Source: Bacteroidales bacterium
Lineage (GTDB): Bacteria; Bacteroidota; Bacteroidia; Bacteroidales; VadinHA17
Direction: 5' to 3'
Length of the DNA stretch: 48,604 bases
NCBI GenBank assembly: GCA_024763075.1
Contig: JANTGF010000021.1
Span: 1-48,604, forward strand
The translations under genes were made by a program, and so were the position numbers. The notes beneath the pieces are model-generated. The model saw only the letters and a list, made by a program, of their open reading frames with translations. It was not told the DNA's origin and did not search any database. Below are positions 38,467-47,156 of the stretch, in pieces (position 1 is the first letter of the stretch; every line of letters begins with the position of its first letter).

Positions 38467-41220
38467 TCACCTGAATACCGGCAGTAAGCAAAATTTACTC
38501 AGATTTTTTAATGTCATCTGAAAATTGATCAGGCTGTTTATCATAATTTCCCCGGTTTCATCATGACAGTTTAAACAGGTACCAACCGTAAGGATCTTCT
38601 CCTGTTCTTTAAGGGTAAAAGGCCTGAAGTTCTCCCGGGTTGAAAACTCCCCAATTCTTTCCTTCAAAAACCCTGTCCATGCATCTTCCGGAAGGTTATC
38701 ATTTTTATTTTTTTGATATTTTGGCTGGAAGTTCCATTTTCGGCTTTCCTTATTAAAAGTCAGGTTCCCCTCTCCATATCCAAGTGCAACCGGATCGTTA
38801 TGACATGATTTGCAACTTCTTCCCCTTGTTTGGGTTGTATGGGCTTCCGCCGGTGCAAATAAGCGTTTAAAAATGAATTGATCTTCTCCCTTCACGTGTG
38901 TATAGGCACTTTTATCAATGGTAAGTACCATCCCCGGAACCGCTGTTTTAATTTTTTGAGAAACCTCACCGTCCGGCAGGATATCTTGTTCAACACCCAG
39001 GGTTGGTGGGATGGCAAGATATTTCCCGGCATATTCAATCCATGATCCCTTCGTATATTTATTTGCATAGAGGTCAAATCCTTCCGTTTGTGGTTCGTAC
39101 TCATTATGGCAACCTATGCATCTGGGAGCCCAGGCAGTATGACAGGCACTACAACTTACCTTATTATGAGCTTCTCCTCGTGTACATATTTCAGCCGGAG
39201 CTTTCAGGGGATGGATTTTCCCTGAATTTTTCCCTACTAAAAAAGCAGTGTCATTTTCATTAAGAAAGACATTGGTCATGGCAATTCCAGACTTACTTTT
39301 CACTACAAACCGGCTGGCCGGAGTACTGTTTTTCTTCAAGTCTGCAATTTTAACAGATTCCTTGTCTAATTCAGCATATTTTTTGGTTTCCGGAGGTTTA
39401 TTAAAATGGCAATCCTCACACTGGATCTTCACCTGTGTCTCCTTGTGGTGATAAGAATTGTCATCACCCATTAACTCGTAGGAATTATGACAGTCTATGC
39501 AATCCAGTCCTTTCCGGTGATGAACATCATCGCTGACCCGGGTAAAAATCCGATCATCTTCCAGAATTCTGAAACCGGATTTATTTATTATATCCTCCTT
39601 ATCCAGTGATGTCTCATGCCAGCCTTCGTAGCTGGTGGAAATCCTCCCCGATCGGCTATGGCATCCAAAGCAGTGGTCATTGGTAATATTCAGTGAAAGA
39701 GAAGGATGGAACTTCAGCAAAGCGGTATCTTTTTTTTCTGACATATTATAGGTATTCAGTGCTTTGCCAGCTTCTTTCGAATAATTCAGATGACAGGCAT
39801 TGCAGCCACCTCCTCTGCTCAGCTCAGTATTGGGACCAAAGCTCACTTTCGGATTTCCCAAATGGCAGGCTGCACACAAATCCCGGAAATGATTATCAGC
39901 AGCCGTTTGTCCGAGTTCATGTACATGAGCAACTTCCGAAAGGGTATTTGCCTCATCAAAAACGTAACGGTTCACATTGATCATCCCGCTTAAGGTGGAC
40001 ATTAATGATTGATCCACACGGGAAGGAATTTCCGGATGACAATCGGTTGTTCCGCAGCTTCTTTTTGCATCTGCAAGATTTCCGGGGATCAGAACCATCT
40101 TATGATGCGCCTGTTCTTTATCCGAAGAAAAAGAATTTCCACCATGGCATGAAACACATCCGATAGCCTGAGGCTTATGTGCAGGAGAAAAACCCTTCAT
40201 TCCATCATGGCAAATCAGGCAGGATTCTTTCCGGTCCATAACCGTAGGGAGTCCCTCTTTACTAAGCTTTTCATCCGGATTGGGAGAAATAAAAGCAGGT
40301 GTTACATAGTTCCGCATTGTTTTTAAATAAGGATTCTCCCATGGCCAGGTCCATTGCCAGTTTTCTCCCCTGAAGAATAAACCTATAAGTGTAAGGATCA
40401 GGTAAATATAAAAAGAGTATAGTAAGGTTCGTTTAAAAACCATACGATACCTGTACTTAGTTTGGGGCAGGAAATAAATCAATAACAGCACCAGTAAAAT
40501 AATAAGCAGAGAAGTGCCCGGAAAACTCAACCAGTGTAATATTTCCTGAAGACCAAGAAAATACCAGGGGCCTTTAATTACTGGATCAAGATTATTATGA
40601 AGAGGTGCCTGAAAAATAAATGATAGTAATGAAGTAAACAGGACCAATATAAGGAGTGTTTTCCATTTCCCCCAGATGGTTCTTGAGTGTTCAAAAATAA
40701 TAATTGCAAGAAAAATAGTTGTAGTGGCAATGTGATGAACATAAATGATCTGAAAATTGCCATCTCTTCCTAATATGGAATAACTCAATGACTTGCCAAC
40801 CAAAGGGATGGAAGATAACAAAGAATCCAGTATCCTTTGAGCCTGTAAACTGTCGGCATCGGCTTTCAGAATAAATCCTGAAAGCATTACCCAAAAAGAT
40901 ACAAGAAGAGCCAGTGTAAGCCTGAACCAGACTCCCCTTTTGACTTGCACCCGATCCGTCTTCCTGATATATTCCCAGGCATGAAGTACAGAAAATATAA
41001 GAAAAAACTGGGCACTCCAGTAATGTACGTTCCTGAAAAATGTCCCCCAGGAATTTCCCAACATAATGGAACTCACAGATGAATAGGGCGAATTTACATC
41101 AAAAGGAATCGCAAGGAAAATCCCAGAAACAACACAGATCAAAAAAAATCCGATGGAAAAATAACCATAAGTGTCAAAAAAGATCAGATCTTTTATTTTT
41201 CTGCGGACAGTTTCTGTCAT
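38467..41220 (-). CDS. Cytochrome b fused to a 12-haem cytochrome c
   Basis: A 917-residue fusion. Residues 1-290 form a cytochrome b with about seven membrane helices. Haem-b ligand pairs are His66/His80 (14 apart) and His163/His178 (15 apart, the b6-type spacing). GPWYFLGLQEILHW (217-230) is the Qo PxWY-type motif. Residues 330-900 hold eleven CxxCH haem-c sites, the first at 334-338 (CLICH) and the last CLNCH near 885, plus one CxxxxCH (Cys389-His395), so up to twelve haems c facing the periplasm. It starts immediately after the Rieske stop. The pair would oxidise menaquinol and pass electrons to the haem chain. The final acceptor or partner is unknown. Confidence 0.9.
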   Translation of the reverse strand: MTETVRRKIKDLIFFDTYGYFSIGFFLICVVSGIFLAIPFDVNSPYSSVSSIMLGNSWGTFFRNVHYWSAQFFLIFSVLHAWEYIRKTDRVQVKRGVWFRLTLALLVSFWVMLSGFILKADADSLQAQRILDSLLSSIPLVGKSLSYSILGRDGNFQIIYVHHIATTTIFLAIIIFEHSRTIWGKWKTLLILVLFTSLLSFIFQAPLHNNLDPVIKGPWYFLGLQEILHWLSFPGTSLLIILLVLLLIYFLPQTKYRYRMVFKRTLLYSFYIYLILTLIGLFFRGENWQWTWPWENPYLKTMRNYVTPAFISPNPDEKLSKEGLPTVMDRKESCLICHDGMKGFSPAHKPQAIGCVSCHGGNSFSSDKEQAHHKMVLIPGNLADAKRSCGTTDCHPEIPSRVDQSLMSTLSGMINVNRYVFDEANTLSEVAHVHELGQTAADNHFRDLCAACHLGNPKVSFGPNTELSRGGGCNACHLNYSKEAGKALNTYNMSEKKDTALLKFHPSLSLNITNDHCFGCHSRSGRISTSYEGWHETSLDKEDIINKSGFRILEDDRIFTRVSDDVHHRKGLDCIDCHNSYELMGDDNSYHHKETQVKIQCEDCHFNKPPETKKYAELDKESVKIADLKKNSTPASRFVVKSKSGIAMTNVFLNENDTAFLVGKNSGKIHPLKAPAEICTRGEAHNKVSCSACHTAWAPRCIGCHNEYEPQTEGFDLYANKYTKGSWIEYAGKYLAIPPTLGVEQDILPDGEVSQKIKTAVPGMVLTIDKSAYTHVKGEDQFIFKRLFAPAEAHTTQTRGRSCKSCHNDPVALGYGEGNLTFNKESRKWNFQPKYQKNKNDNLPEDAWTGFLKERIGEFSTRENFRPFTLKEQEKILTVGTCLNCHDETGEIMINSLINFQMTLKNLSKFCLLPVFR

Positions 41221-41628
41221 TTATACAAGTTTAACAATAAATACTCCCCTTTCCTTATCAAAAGTATAGCTTAGTTCATGCAAAGGTTCTTTTGACGGGC
41301 CTTTTATTACACTTCCATCAGAAAGATACTCCGATCCGTGACAGGGACAGATCAAATGACCATCCTGAATATGATTAATCATACATCCAAGATGCGTACA
41401 TCTTGCTGAGAAAATTTTAATTCCATCAGATTTTTTACTAATAATTACCGGTTCAACAAAGGAAAGTCCTTCCGGAAGATCGGGTGGAAGAACCAAAGTG
41501 TTTGTTTTTGAGTGCAATAATCTGTTTTGTTTAAGCATAGATATCCACCCATAAATAAATGGTAATACTAAAGCATAGCCCAATATTTTAAAAAACCTTT
41601 CTCTTGTTAACTTTTGATCCAAATGCAT
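41221..41628 (-). CDS. Rieske [2Fe-2S] protein
   Basis: A 135-residue membrane-anchored Rieske protein. One N-terminal helix (about 10-30: RFFKILGYALVLPFIYGW) anchors it without a twin-arginine pair. The cluster motifs are CTHLGCMI and CPCHGSEY, giving two Cys and two His ligands, and the Cys residues after His also provide the usual disulfide pair. Its TAA stop abuts the ATG of the cytochrome b-multihaem c gene, so the two are translationally coupled subunits of a bc-type quinol-oxidising complex. It is the first gene of this two-gene operon, and an FNR-type palindrome lies 105-116 nt upstream. Confidence 0.95.
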   Translation of the reverse strand: MHLDQKLTRERFFKILGYALVLPFIYGWISMLKQNRLLHSKTNTLVLPPDLPEGLSFVEPVIISKKSDGIKIFSARCTHLGCMINHIQDGHLICPCHGSEYLSDGSVIKGPSKEPLHELSYTFDKERGVFIVKLV

Positions 41629-41732
41629 AAAAAATATTTACCTTCCAAAATTAGTAAAATTTTCATGGAAGAAGTGACAATTAAGAAGGGTATAATATTG
41701 ATTCAAAAAAACATTGTGAAAACGATAAAATG

Positions 41733-41744
41733 TGATATATATCA
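41733..41744. promoter_or_regulatory. FNR/CRP-type palindrome upstream of the Rieske operon
   Basis: TGATATATATCA, identical to 32457-32468, within TGTGATATATATCAAT. The GTGAT/ATCAA halves resemble the FNR box TTGAT-N4-ATCAA with one change. It is near -90 of the rightward promoter and about 110 nt from the Rieske start. Confidence 0.6.
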
Positions 41745-41822
41745 ATCAAAATATGTCAATATGTAATTAGTCTAAATAAATCAACAACTTAGTATATTCT
41801 CCGTAATTTATATTAAACTAAG

Positions 41823-41853
41823 TTTGTGGATTTTTTGATTCAATATATATTTG
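41823..41853 (+). promoter_or_regulatory. Promoter of the molybdoenzyme operon
   Basis: TTTG (41823-41826), a 19-nt spacer and TATATTTG (41846-41853) match the Bacteroidota consensus exactly. The predicted start near 41860 gives a leader of about 355 nt. No closer TAnnTTTG occurs before the gene. Confidence 0.65.
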
Positions 41854-41863
41854 CACTAATAGG

Positions 41864-41985
41864 CTGTATATCTGCATTATAAAACATTTTTAAAATTATT
41901 TTTATAAAAAGGCATGGCAAATTAAGTACTCGTATTTATTAACTAATCCTATTCTAAATTAGCAATCTATAGCGCAGATATACAG
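41864..41985 (+). repeat. 12-bp inverted repeat bracketing the 5' end of the leader RNA
   Basis: CTGTATATCTGC (41864-41875) and GCAGATATACAG (41974-41985) are perfect inverted copies 98 nt apart. As RNA they would form a long-range stem that begins within a few nucleotides of the predicted transcription start. Alternatively they are two oppositely oriented protein-binding sites. Confidence 0.6.
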
Positions 41986-42216
41986 TATCTTACGTATTAT
42001 TTTAAAGATCATGTTTTTTAGCCATCATATTATTTCTGATTATTTCTATTTTAGCACGAATTTTAAAATAATGGGTTTAATAAGATAATAATATCTTATA
42101 GTGTGCAATTTAATAACCGGATGGTTAATTTCAATATGGAAGCCTCTAAGCCCAGGGCAATTATTTTAAATGAATTCGTACTAAGAAAAAGATAATAATA
42201 CACAAAAGATAAGCGT

Positions 42217-44463
42217 ATGAAAACAAGAAGGGATTTTATTAAAATCTCCGCAGTTGGAACAGGTGCCGTTACGTTAGGCTTAAGCACAGTGAAGCTGGCT
42301 AAGGCCAGTGAACCCGGTAGCATTTTTGGAAAGAAAGCCAAAAATCAGGTTGCTTATGAACGTTTTCCAACTTACTGTGAGGTCTGTTTCTGGAAATGCG
42401 CTGGATGGACCTATAAAGATGAGGATGGAAAAATTTTAAAGATTGTAGGAAATGAGGAAGATCCTCATTGTAATGGCCGTCTTTGCCCAAGGGGAACGGG
42501 AGGTATTGGGATGTATTATGATGAGGATCGCTTAAAAAAGCCCTTGATCCGTGTTGGGGAACCTGGTAATCAAAGTTTCAGGGAAGCCTCCTGGGACGAA
42601 GCGCTTGATCTTGTAGCTAAAAACCTCAATAAAATTAAAAAGGAGCATGGCCCCGAATGTGTTGCCTTGTTTTCCCATGGCACAGGAGGTAAAATGTTAT
42701 CCCATCTGATAAAAGCATTCGGATCACCGAATATTACTGCTCCGTCATTTGCTCAGTGTAGGGGTCCGCGTGAGGTGGCATTTGCTGCTACCTTTGGGGA
42801 AGAGGTCTTATCCCCCGAAAGAACAGATATCCGTGACACCAAATGCCTGGTATTAATTGGTTCCCATATTGGTGAAAATATGCATAACGGACAAATTCAG
42901 GAGATGTCGGAAGCCATTGACAATGGAGCAACCATCATCACGGTTGACCCCCGTTTTTCAACAGCAGCTTCCCACTCAAAATTCTGGTTACCCATTAAAC
43001 CGGCTACGGATATTGCATTGTTAATGGCCTGGATCCATGTTATTATTAATGAAGAACTTTATGACAAGGAGTATATTGATAAATATGCCTATGGCCTGGA
43101 TCAGTTAAAAACCCATGTAAAAAATATGACACCGGAATGGGCGTTTGGAATTACAACAATCGAACCGGATACAATCAGGGAAACGGCCAGAGAAATGGCT
43201 GCTGCATCACCTGCGGTAATTGTACACCCGGGGCGGCATGTAACATGGTATGGAGATGATACTCAGCGATCAAGAGCCATTGCTATACTGAATGCATTAT
43301 TAGGTTCCTGGGGTCGAAGAGGTGGTTTTTTCAATCCGGAAGCTGTTCATTTGCCAAAATATCCTTCACCCGCTTACCCAAAGCCTCAAAAATCATGGAA
43401 AGATGCTTTCCCCGGCCAGTATAATCTGGTGCATGAAGTCCTCACAACGGGTATTTGCGATGCCACTATACCCAACCCTGACCTTGGCTGTCACTTAAAA
43501 TCATGGATCGTTTACGGAACCAACCTGCTGGCCTCTCTTCCTGATCAGAAAAAAACCCTGGAGGCAATTGAAAACCTGGAATTTATGGTAGTAATCGACA
43601 CCATGCCCATGGATATTACAGGTTATGCAGATGTAATTTTACCTGAATGTACTTATCTTGAACGATATGATGGAATCAGGTCTTCACCTCACAGAGAACC
43701 AAATATTGCTTTGCGGATGCCTGCTGCCGAACCAAAATATGATTCCAGGCCAAACTATTGGATTGCAAAAGAGTTAGGCAAAAGACTTGGGCTGGAGGAA
43801 TATTTCAAATGGAATACTTTTGAGGAGAAATTAGATTGGCAATTAAAAAAAGTAGGTTCATCATTGGAAGAAATGAAAATACTGGGGGTTAAGAAGATGC
43901 CCAGGGAGTACAATGACCTTTATTCATTGAATGGAGAGGATTACGAGTTTAATACCAATACTGGAAAAATTGAGTTGTATTCAACAGAGCTGGCAAACGA
44001 AGGTTTTGACCCGCTTCCTAAATACACACCTCATCCCGAGCCACCTCAGGGTTTTTACCGACTGAATTACGGTCGCGCACCCATGCATACATTTAGCCGT
44101 ACTGCAAATAACGCGAATTTAACAGCATTAAAAAAGGAAAATTCCGTCTGGGTTAACCCCCGGGTTGCCAAATTATGGGATTTGAAAAACGGGCAGTATG
44201 TATGGTTGAAAAATCAGGATGGTGTAGTTTCATCATTTCCTATAAAAGTAAGGGTGACTGAAAGAATCAGGTGGGATTCGGTATATATGGTTCATGGTTT
44301 TGGTCATAAAGAAAAACGTTTAAGCAGGGCTTATGGAAAAGGAGCAAGTGATTCAGAACTGGTTACCCATGTAATGACAGACCCGATTATGGGTGGAACA
44401 GGAATGAGGGGAAACTTTGTCACTTTTATTTTAAATGATCCAAAAAAGGAGGTTGCGTCATGA
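42217..44463 (+). CDS. Molybdopterin oxidoreductase, PsrA/PhsA-like catalytic subunit
   Basis: A 748-residue bis-MGD enzyme of the DMSO-reductase family. The twin-arginine signal MKTRRDFIKISAVGTGAVTL directs export of the folded protein. [4Fe-4S] ligands are Cys54, Cys57, Cys61 and Cys90 (CEVCFWKC and LCPRG). Cys181 in SFAQCRGPREVAF is at the position of the molybdenum ligand in PsrA/PhsA-type enzymes. Later cofactor motifs include LPECTYLERYDGIRSSPHRE near 480-500 and MVHGFGHKEKRLS near 690. The order catalytic subunit, four-cluster ferredoxin, NrfD anchor is that of polysulfide and thiosulfate reductases. Sulfur-handling neighbours favour a sulfur substrate, but arsenate, sulfite or tetrathionate cannot be excluded. 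Confidence 0.9.
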   Translation: MKTRRDFIKISAVGTGAVTLGLSTVKLAKASEPGSIFGKKAKNQVAYERFPTYCEVCFWKCAGWTYKDEDGKILKIVGNEEDPHCNGRLCPRGTGGIGMYYDEDRLKKPLIRVGEPGNQSFREASWDEALDLVAKNLNKIKKEHGPECVALFSHGTGGKMLSHLIKAFGSPNITAPSFAQCRGPREVAFAATFGEEVLSPERTDIRDTKCLVLIGSHIGENMHNGQIQEMSEAIDNGATIITVDPRFSTAASHSKFWLPIKPATDIALLMAWIHVIINEELYDKEYIDKYAYGLDQLKTHVKNMTPEWAFGITTIEPDTIRETAREMAAASPAVIVHPGRHVTWYGDDTQRSRAIAILNALLGSWGRRGGFFNPEAVHLPKYPSPAYPKPQKSWKDAFPGQYNLVHEVLTTGICDATIPNPDLGCHLKSWIVYGTNLLASLPDQKKTLEAIENLEFMVVIDTMPMDITGYADVILPECTYLERYDGIRSSPHREPNIALRMPAAEPKYDSRPNYWIAKELGKRLGLEEYFKWNTFEEKLDWQLKKVGSSLEEMKILGVKKMPREYNDLYSLNGEDYEFNTNTGKIELYSTELANEGFDPLPKYTPHPEPPQGFYRLNYGRAPMHTFSRTANNANLTALKKENSVWVNPRVAKLWDLKNGQYVWLKNQDGVVSSFPIKVRVTERIRWDSVYMVHGFGHKEKRLSRAYGKGASDSELVTHVMTDPIMGGTGMRGNFVTFILNDPKKEVAS

Positions 44464-44993
44464 GATATGCAATGGCAATAGATACAAAAAAATGCGTGGG
44501 CTGCGGTGATTGTGTGGTAGCCTGTCAAACTGAAAATAATGTACCGATAGGGTACTGCCGGGACTGGGTTGTTGAAAATGTTGCCGGCACCTATCCTCAG
44601 CTGGAAGTTGAAATACGTTCAGAGCGATGCAATCACTGTGAAAATTCACCCTGCGTAAGATGTTGCCCCACCGGGGCAAGCCATATTGTTGAGGGCGGGG
44701 TGGTATTGGTGGAACACAATAAGTGCATAGGTTGTGGTGCCTGTATTGAGTCCTGCCCCTACGATGCCCGTTATTCACATCCGGATGGCTATGTCGATAA
44801 ATGTACTTTCTGTCTTCACAGGGTACAAAAAGGCCAGGATCCGGCTTGCGTCTCCGTTTGCCCAACAAATTGCATGTATTTTGGTGATCTGGACAACCCA
44901 AACAGCGATGTTTCAAAAATGCTGGCAACACGTAAATATAAAGTACTTGCTCCGGAAGCAGGAACCAATCCTCAAATCTATTATCTGACTTAA
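44460..44993 (+). CDS. Four-cluster ferredoxin subunit (PsrB/PhsB-like)
   Basis: A 177-residue electron-transfer subunit with sixteen cysteines in four [4Fe-4S] groups: CVGCGDCVVAC (12-22), CNHCENSPCVRCC (about 58-70), CIGCGACIESC (about 90-100) and CTFCLHRV with CVSVCPTNC (about 117-140). It has no signal peptide of its own and would be exported with the twin-arginine catalytic subunit. Its ATG overlaps the catalytic-subunit stop (ATGA), indicating translational coupling. It links the molybdenum centre to the quinone-binding NrfD-like anchor. Confidence 0.96.
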   Translation: MRYAMAIDTKKCVGCGDCVVACQTENNVPIGYCRDWVVENVAGTYPQLEVEIRSERCNHCENSPCVRCCPTGASHIVEGGVVLVEHNKCIGCGACIESCPYDARYSHPDGYVDKCTFCLHRVQKGQDPACVSVCPTNCMYFGDLDNPNSDVSKMLATRKYKVLAPEAGTNPQIYYLT

Positions 44994-45013
44994 AAAGCTA
45001 AATATTATAAAAG

Positions 45014-45955
45014 ATGAAAGAAGAATTAATTGTAAGTGGCCGAATGAATCCGGGAATTGATCCCTACCTGCACATCTGGCATTGGCAAATCCCTTTGTAT
45101 CTTTTCCTTGGCGGATTGGCAGCAGGTATTCTTTTTTTTACAGCCCTGTACTATATTCTGGGAAAAGAAAAGGAATTACCCACCGCTGTTAAATGGGCTA
45201 ATTTTATTGCTCCTGCTGCTTTGGTTATTGGCTTATTTGCCTTGTTTCTTGACCTGAAGCATAAATTGTTTTTCTGGCAACTATATACAACCATAAGGCT
45301 GTCTTCTCCAATGTCATGGGGCGCCTGGACATTGATGCTGATTACTCCGCTGGCCTTTATCTGGAGTGCCAGTTACCTCCGGGAACTGGTTCCAAAATGG
45401 GACTGGAAGTTAAAAATATTGTATGACTTTGAGGCTCTGGTTATCAAGTACAGGAAACCACTTGCCTGGGCAATCATTTTCCTGTCAATTATTTTAGGTA
45501 TTTATACCGGAATTTTACTTTCTGCTTTTAATGCCCGGCCATTGTGGAATACTTCTTTGCTGGGACCGCTGTTTCTGACATCCGGATTATCAACCGGAGC
45601 AGCTGTGATCATGTGGATGTCAAAAGACCATGCCGAACGGGCACTTTTCAGCAAAATTGATTTAATCCTGATTACCGCAGAATTGTTTTTTATCATCCAC
45701 CTTTTTATGGGATTTCTGGCTTCAACGCAGGTACAGATCAATGCTGCAGAACTATTCCTGGGCGGAGAGTTTACCGTTACCTTCTGGGTATTTGTGATCA
45801 TCCTCGGACTGGTTTTTCCGGGAATACTTGAAATTCTTGAGCTCAGAGGTTATAAAGTTCCGGTTGCCGTCCCGGCAATACTGATTCTTTTCGGAGGACT
45901 GATGTTCCGGTTCATTATGGTGGAAGCCGGCCAGATTACAAGGTATTTGTATTAG
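45014..45955 (+). CDS. NrfD/PsrC-like membrane anchor
   Basis: A 313-residue polytopic protein with about eight membrane helices. HIWHWQIPLYLFLGGLAAGILF near residues 20-41 is the NrfD/PsrC opening, and LSSPMSWGAWTLM near 95-107 is the second family signature. It exchanges electrons with menaquinone and anchors the complex to the periplasmic side of the inner membrane. It lies 20 nt after the ferredoxin subunit gene. Length matches PsrC-type anchors. Confidence 0.95.
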   Translation: MKEELIVSGRMNPGIDPYLHIWHWQIPLYLFLGGLAAGILFFTALYYILGKEKELPTAVKWANFIAPAALVIGLFALFLDLKHKLFFWQLYTTIRLSSPMSWGAWTLMLITPLAFIWSASYLRELVPKWDWKLKILYDFEALVIKYRKPLAWAIIFLSIILGIYTGILLSAFNARPLWNTSLLGPLFLTSGLSTGAAVIMWMSKDHAERALFSKIDLILITAELFFIIHLFMGFLASTQVQINAAELFLGGEFTVTFWVFVIILGLVFPGILEILELRGYKVPVAVPAILILFGGLMFRFIMVEAGQITRYLY

Positions 45956-45977
45956 TTATTAGAAAATTTTAGAAACA

Positions 45978-46517
45978 TTGATTATGCAAACAAACACGGA
46001 AGATAGAAGTAAGCGATACATCAATCCTTATTTTGGAGGTGTCTTACTCGGATTATTACTGCTCTTCACAATATTTATTACCGGAAGAGGACTGGGAGCC
46101 AGCGGAGCTGTTAAAAGCAGCGTGGTAGCCACCGTTGACAGGGTGGCACCTTCCTATGCAGTAAAACAGGATTATCTTAAGAAATTTATAAGCGATACAC
46201 AACGGCCCATGAATAACTGGCTGGTTTTTGAAACCATCGGAATCTTCGCGGGAGCCTTTTTATCGGGACTCTTTGCAGGCAGAGTCAAGAAATTCAGGGT
46301 GGAACATTCCCCGAAAATCACTCCAAAAACAAGACTCATTTATGCTACACTGGGGGGTATGCTTTTTGGGATAGGCTCACAGTTTGGTAGGGGATGTACC
46401 AGCGGGGCTGCGTTAAGTGGAACGGCCACAATGGCAACTGCCGGGTTTTTGGCAATGATATTGATATTTGGTTCAGGCTATATGTTCGCCTATTTTTTCA
46501 GAAAATTGTGGATATAA
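45978..46517 (+). CDS. YeeE/YedE half-transporter 1
   Basis: A 179-residue membrane protein of the YeeE/YedE (sulfur-transport) family, in the split form. It has a membrane segment at about 17-35, a periplasmic stretch (50-75), and segments at about 83-100, 117-135 and 150-172. FGRGCTSGAALSGTATMATAG carries the conserved Cys of YeeE motif GxGCT. Fused YeeE proteins import thiosulfate through conserved cysteines; split pairs of about 140-200 residues occur in many bacteria. The second half follows 38 nt later. I infer import of thiosulfate or another sulfane-sulfur species. Confidence 0.9.
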   Translation: MIMQTNTEDRSKRYINPYFGGVLLGLLLLFTIFITGRGLGASGAVKSSVVATVDRVAPSYAVKQDYLKKFISDTQRPMNNWLVFETIGIFAGAFLSGLFAGRVKKFRVEHSPKITPKTRLIYATLGGMLFGIGSQFGRGCTSGAALSGTATMATAGFLAMILIFGSGYMFAYFFRKLWI

Positions 46518-46555
46518 ACCTTAATGGGTAATAAAAATTTTAAAAATAAGATATT

Positions 46556-47146
46556 ATGGGTCCTTTAATTGCAAATGGTTATATAGATCCGGCCTGGAAT
46601 AATGTGATTGCATTGTTGGTCGGGATAGCATTTGGTTACATTCTGGAAGCCAGCGGGTTTTCTTCGTCCAGAAAACTTGCCGGAGTTTTTTATGGTTATG
46701 ATTTTGTGGTTTTAAGAGTTTTTATGACAGCCGTAATGGTTGCCATGGTCGGGCTGGTATATTTTAACTACATGGGCTGGATTGATTTGTCACAGATATT
46801 TATCCTGCCAACATACATGACATCTGTAATTGTTGGAGGTGTTATAATGGGACTGGGCTTTGTAATGGGCGGTTTTTGCCCGGGCACCAGTTTTACAGGG
46901 GTTGCTGTTGGAAAACTGGATGCATTGTTCTTTAGTATAGGACTTTACCTGGGTATTTTTATTTTCTCCCTGGCATTCCCCTGGCTTGAAAAAATTTATT
47001 ATGGAGGAGATCTGGGTCCCATTACACTTATGGAAAGCCTTGGCATTTCAAGGGGGCTGTTCACATTTCTTTTTGTACTGGCAACGCTTGGTGCATTTTG
47101 GGTAGCTTCAATGGTAAAGAAAAGAGTGAAAGATATCGAAATTTAA
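46556..47146 (+). CDS. YeeE/YedE half-transporter 2
   Basis: A 196-residue partner of the preceding gene. About five membrane helices lie between residues 12 and 188. The family motif is MGLGFVMGGFCPGTSFTGVAVGKLDAL (about 98-124), with the conserved Cys in GGFCPGTS. GYILEASGFSSSRKLAGVFYG (about 28-48) is the other YeeE signature. Together the two halves equal a full YeeE. It is 10 nt upstream of a membrane-anchored rhodanese-like gene, consistent with sulfur handed over at the membrane. Confidence 0.9.
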   Translation: MGPLIANGYIDPAWNNVIALLVGIAFGYILEASGFSSSRKLAGVFYGYDFVVLRVFMTAVMVAMVGLVYFNYMGWIDLSQIFILPTYMTSVIVGGVIMGLGFVMGGFCPGTSFTGVAVGKLDALFFSIGLYLGIFIFSLAFPWLEKIYYGGDLGPITLMESLGISRGLFTFLFVLATLGAFWVASMVKKRVKDIEI

Positions 47147-47156
47147 CTTTATAAGA

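Larger units (their letters stand above)
41629..42216. other. Divergent regulatory region between the Rieske and molybdoenzyme operons
   Basis: 588 nt of very AT-rich sequence without a supported gene. It contains an FNR-type palindrome (41733-41744), a rightward promoter (41823-41853), a 12-bp inverted repeat that brackets 98 nt at the start of the predicted leader RNA (41864-41985), and a 24-codon open frame at 42121-42195 ending 21 nt before the molybdoenzyme ATG. A leftward -7 candidate, CAAAATTA at 41646-41653, lacks a -33. Confidence 0.6.

Noticed and set aside
41986-42216. Possible Moco/Tuco riboswitch before the molybdoenzyme gene
   Set aside because: Short hairpins such as TAACC/GGTTA are present, but I could not find the conserved core of the Moco class.
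44458-44931. 157-codon minus-strand open frame
   Set aside because: Antisense to the four-cluster ferredoxin gene; its apparent Cys/His content mirrors the complementary strand.
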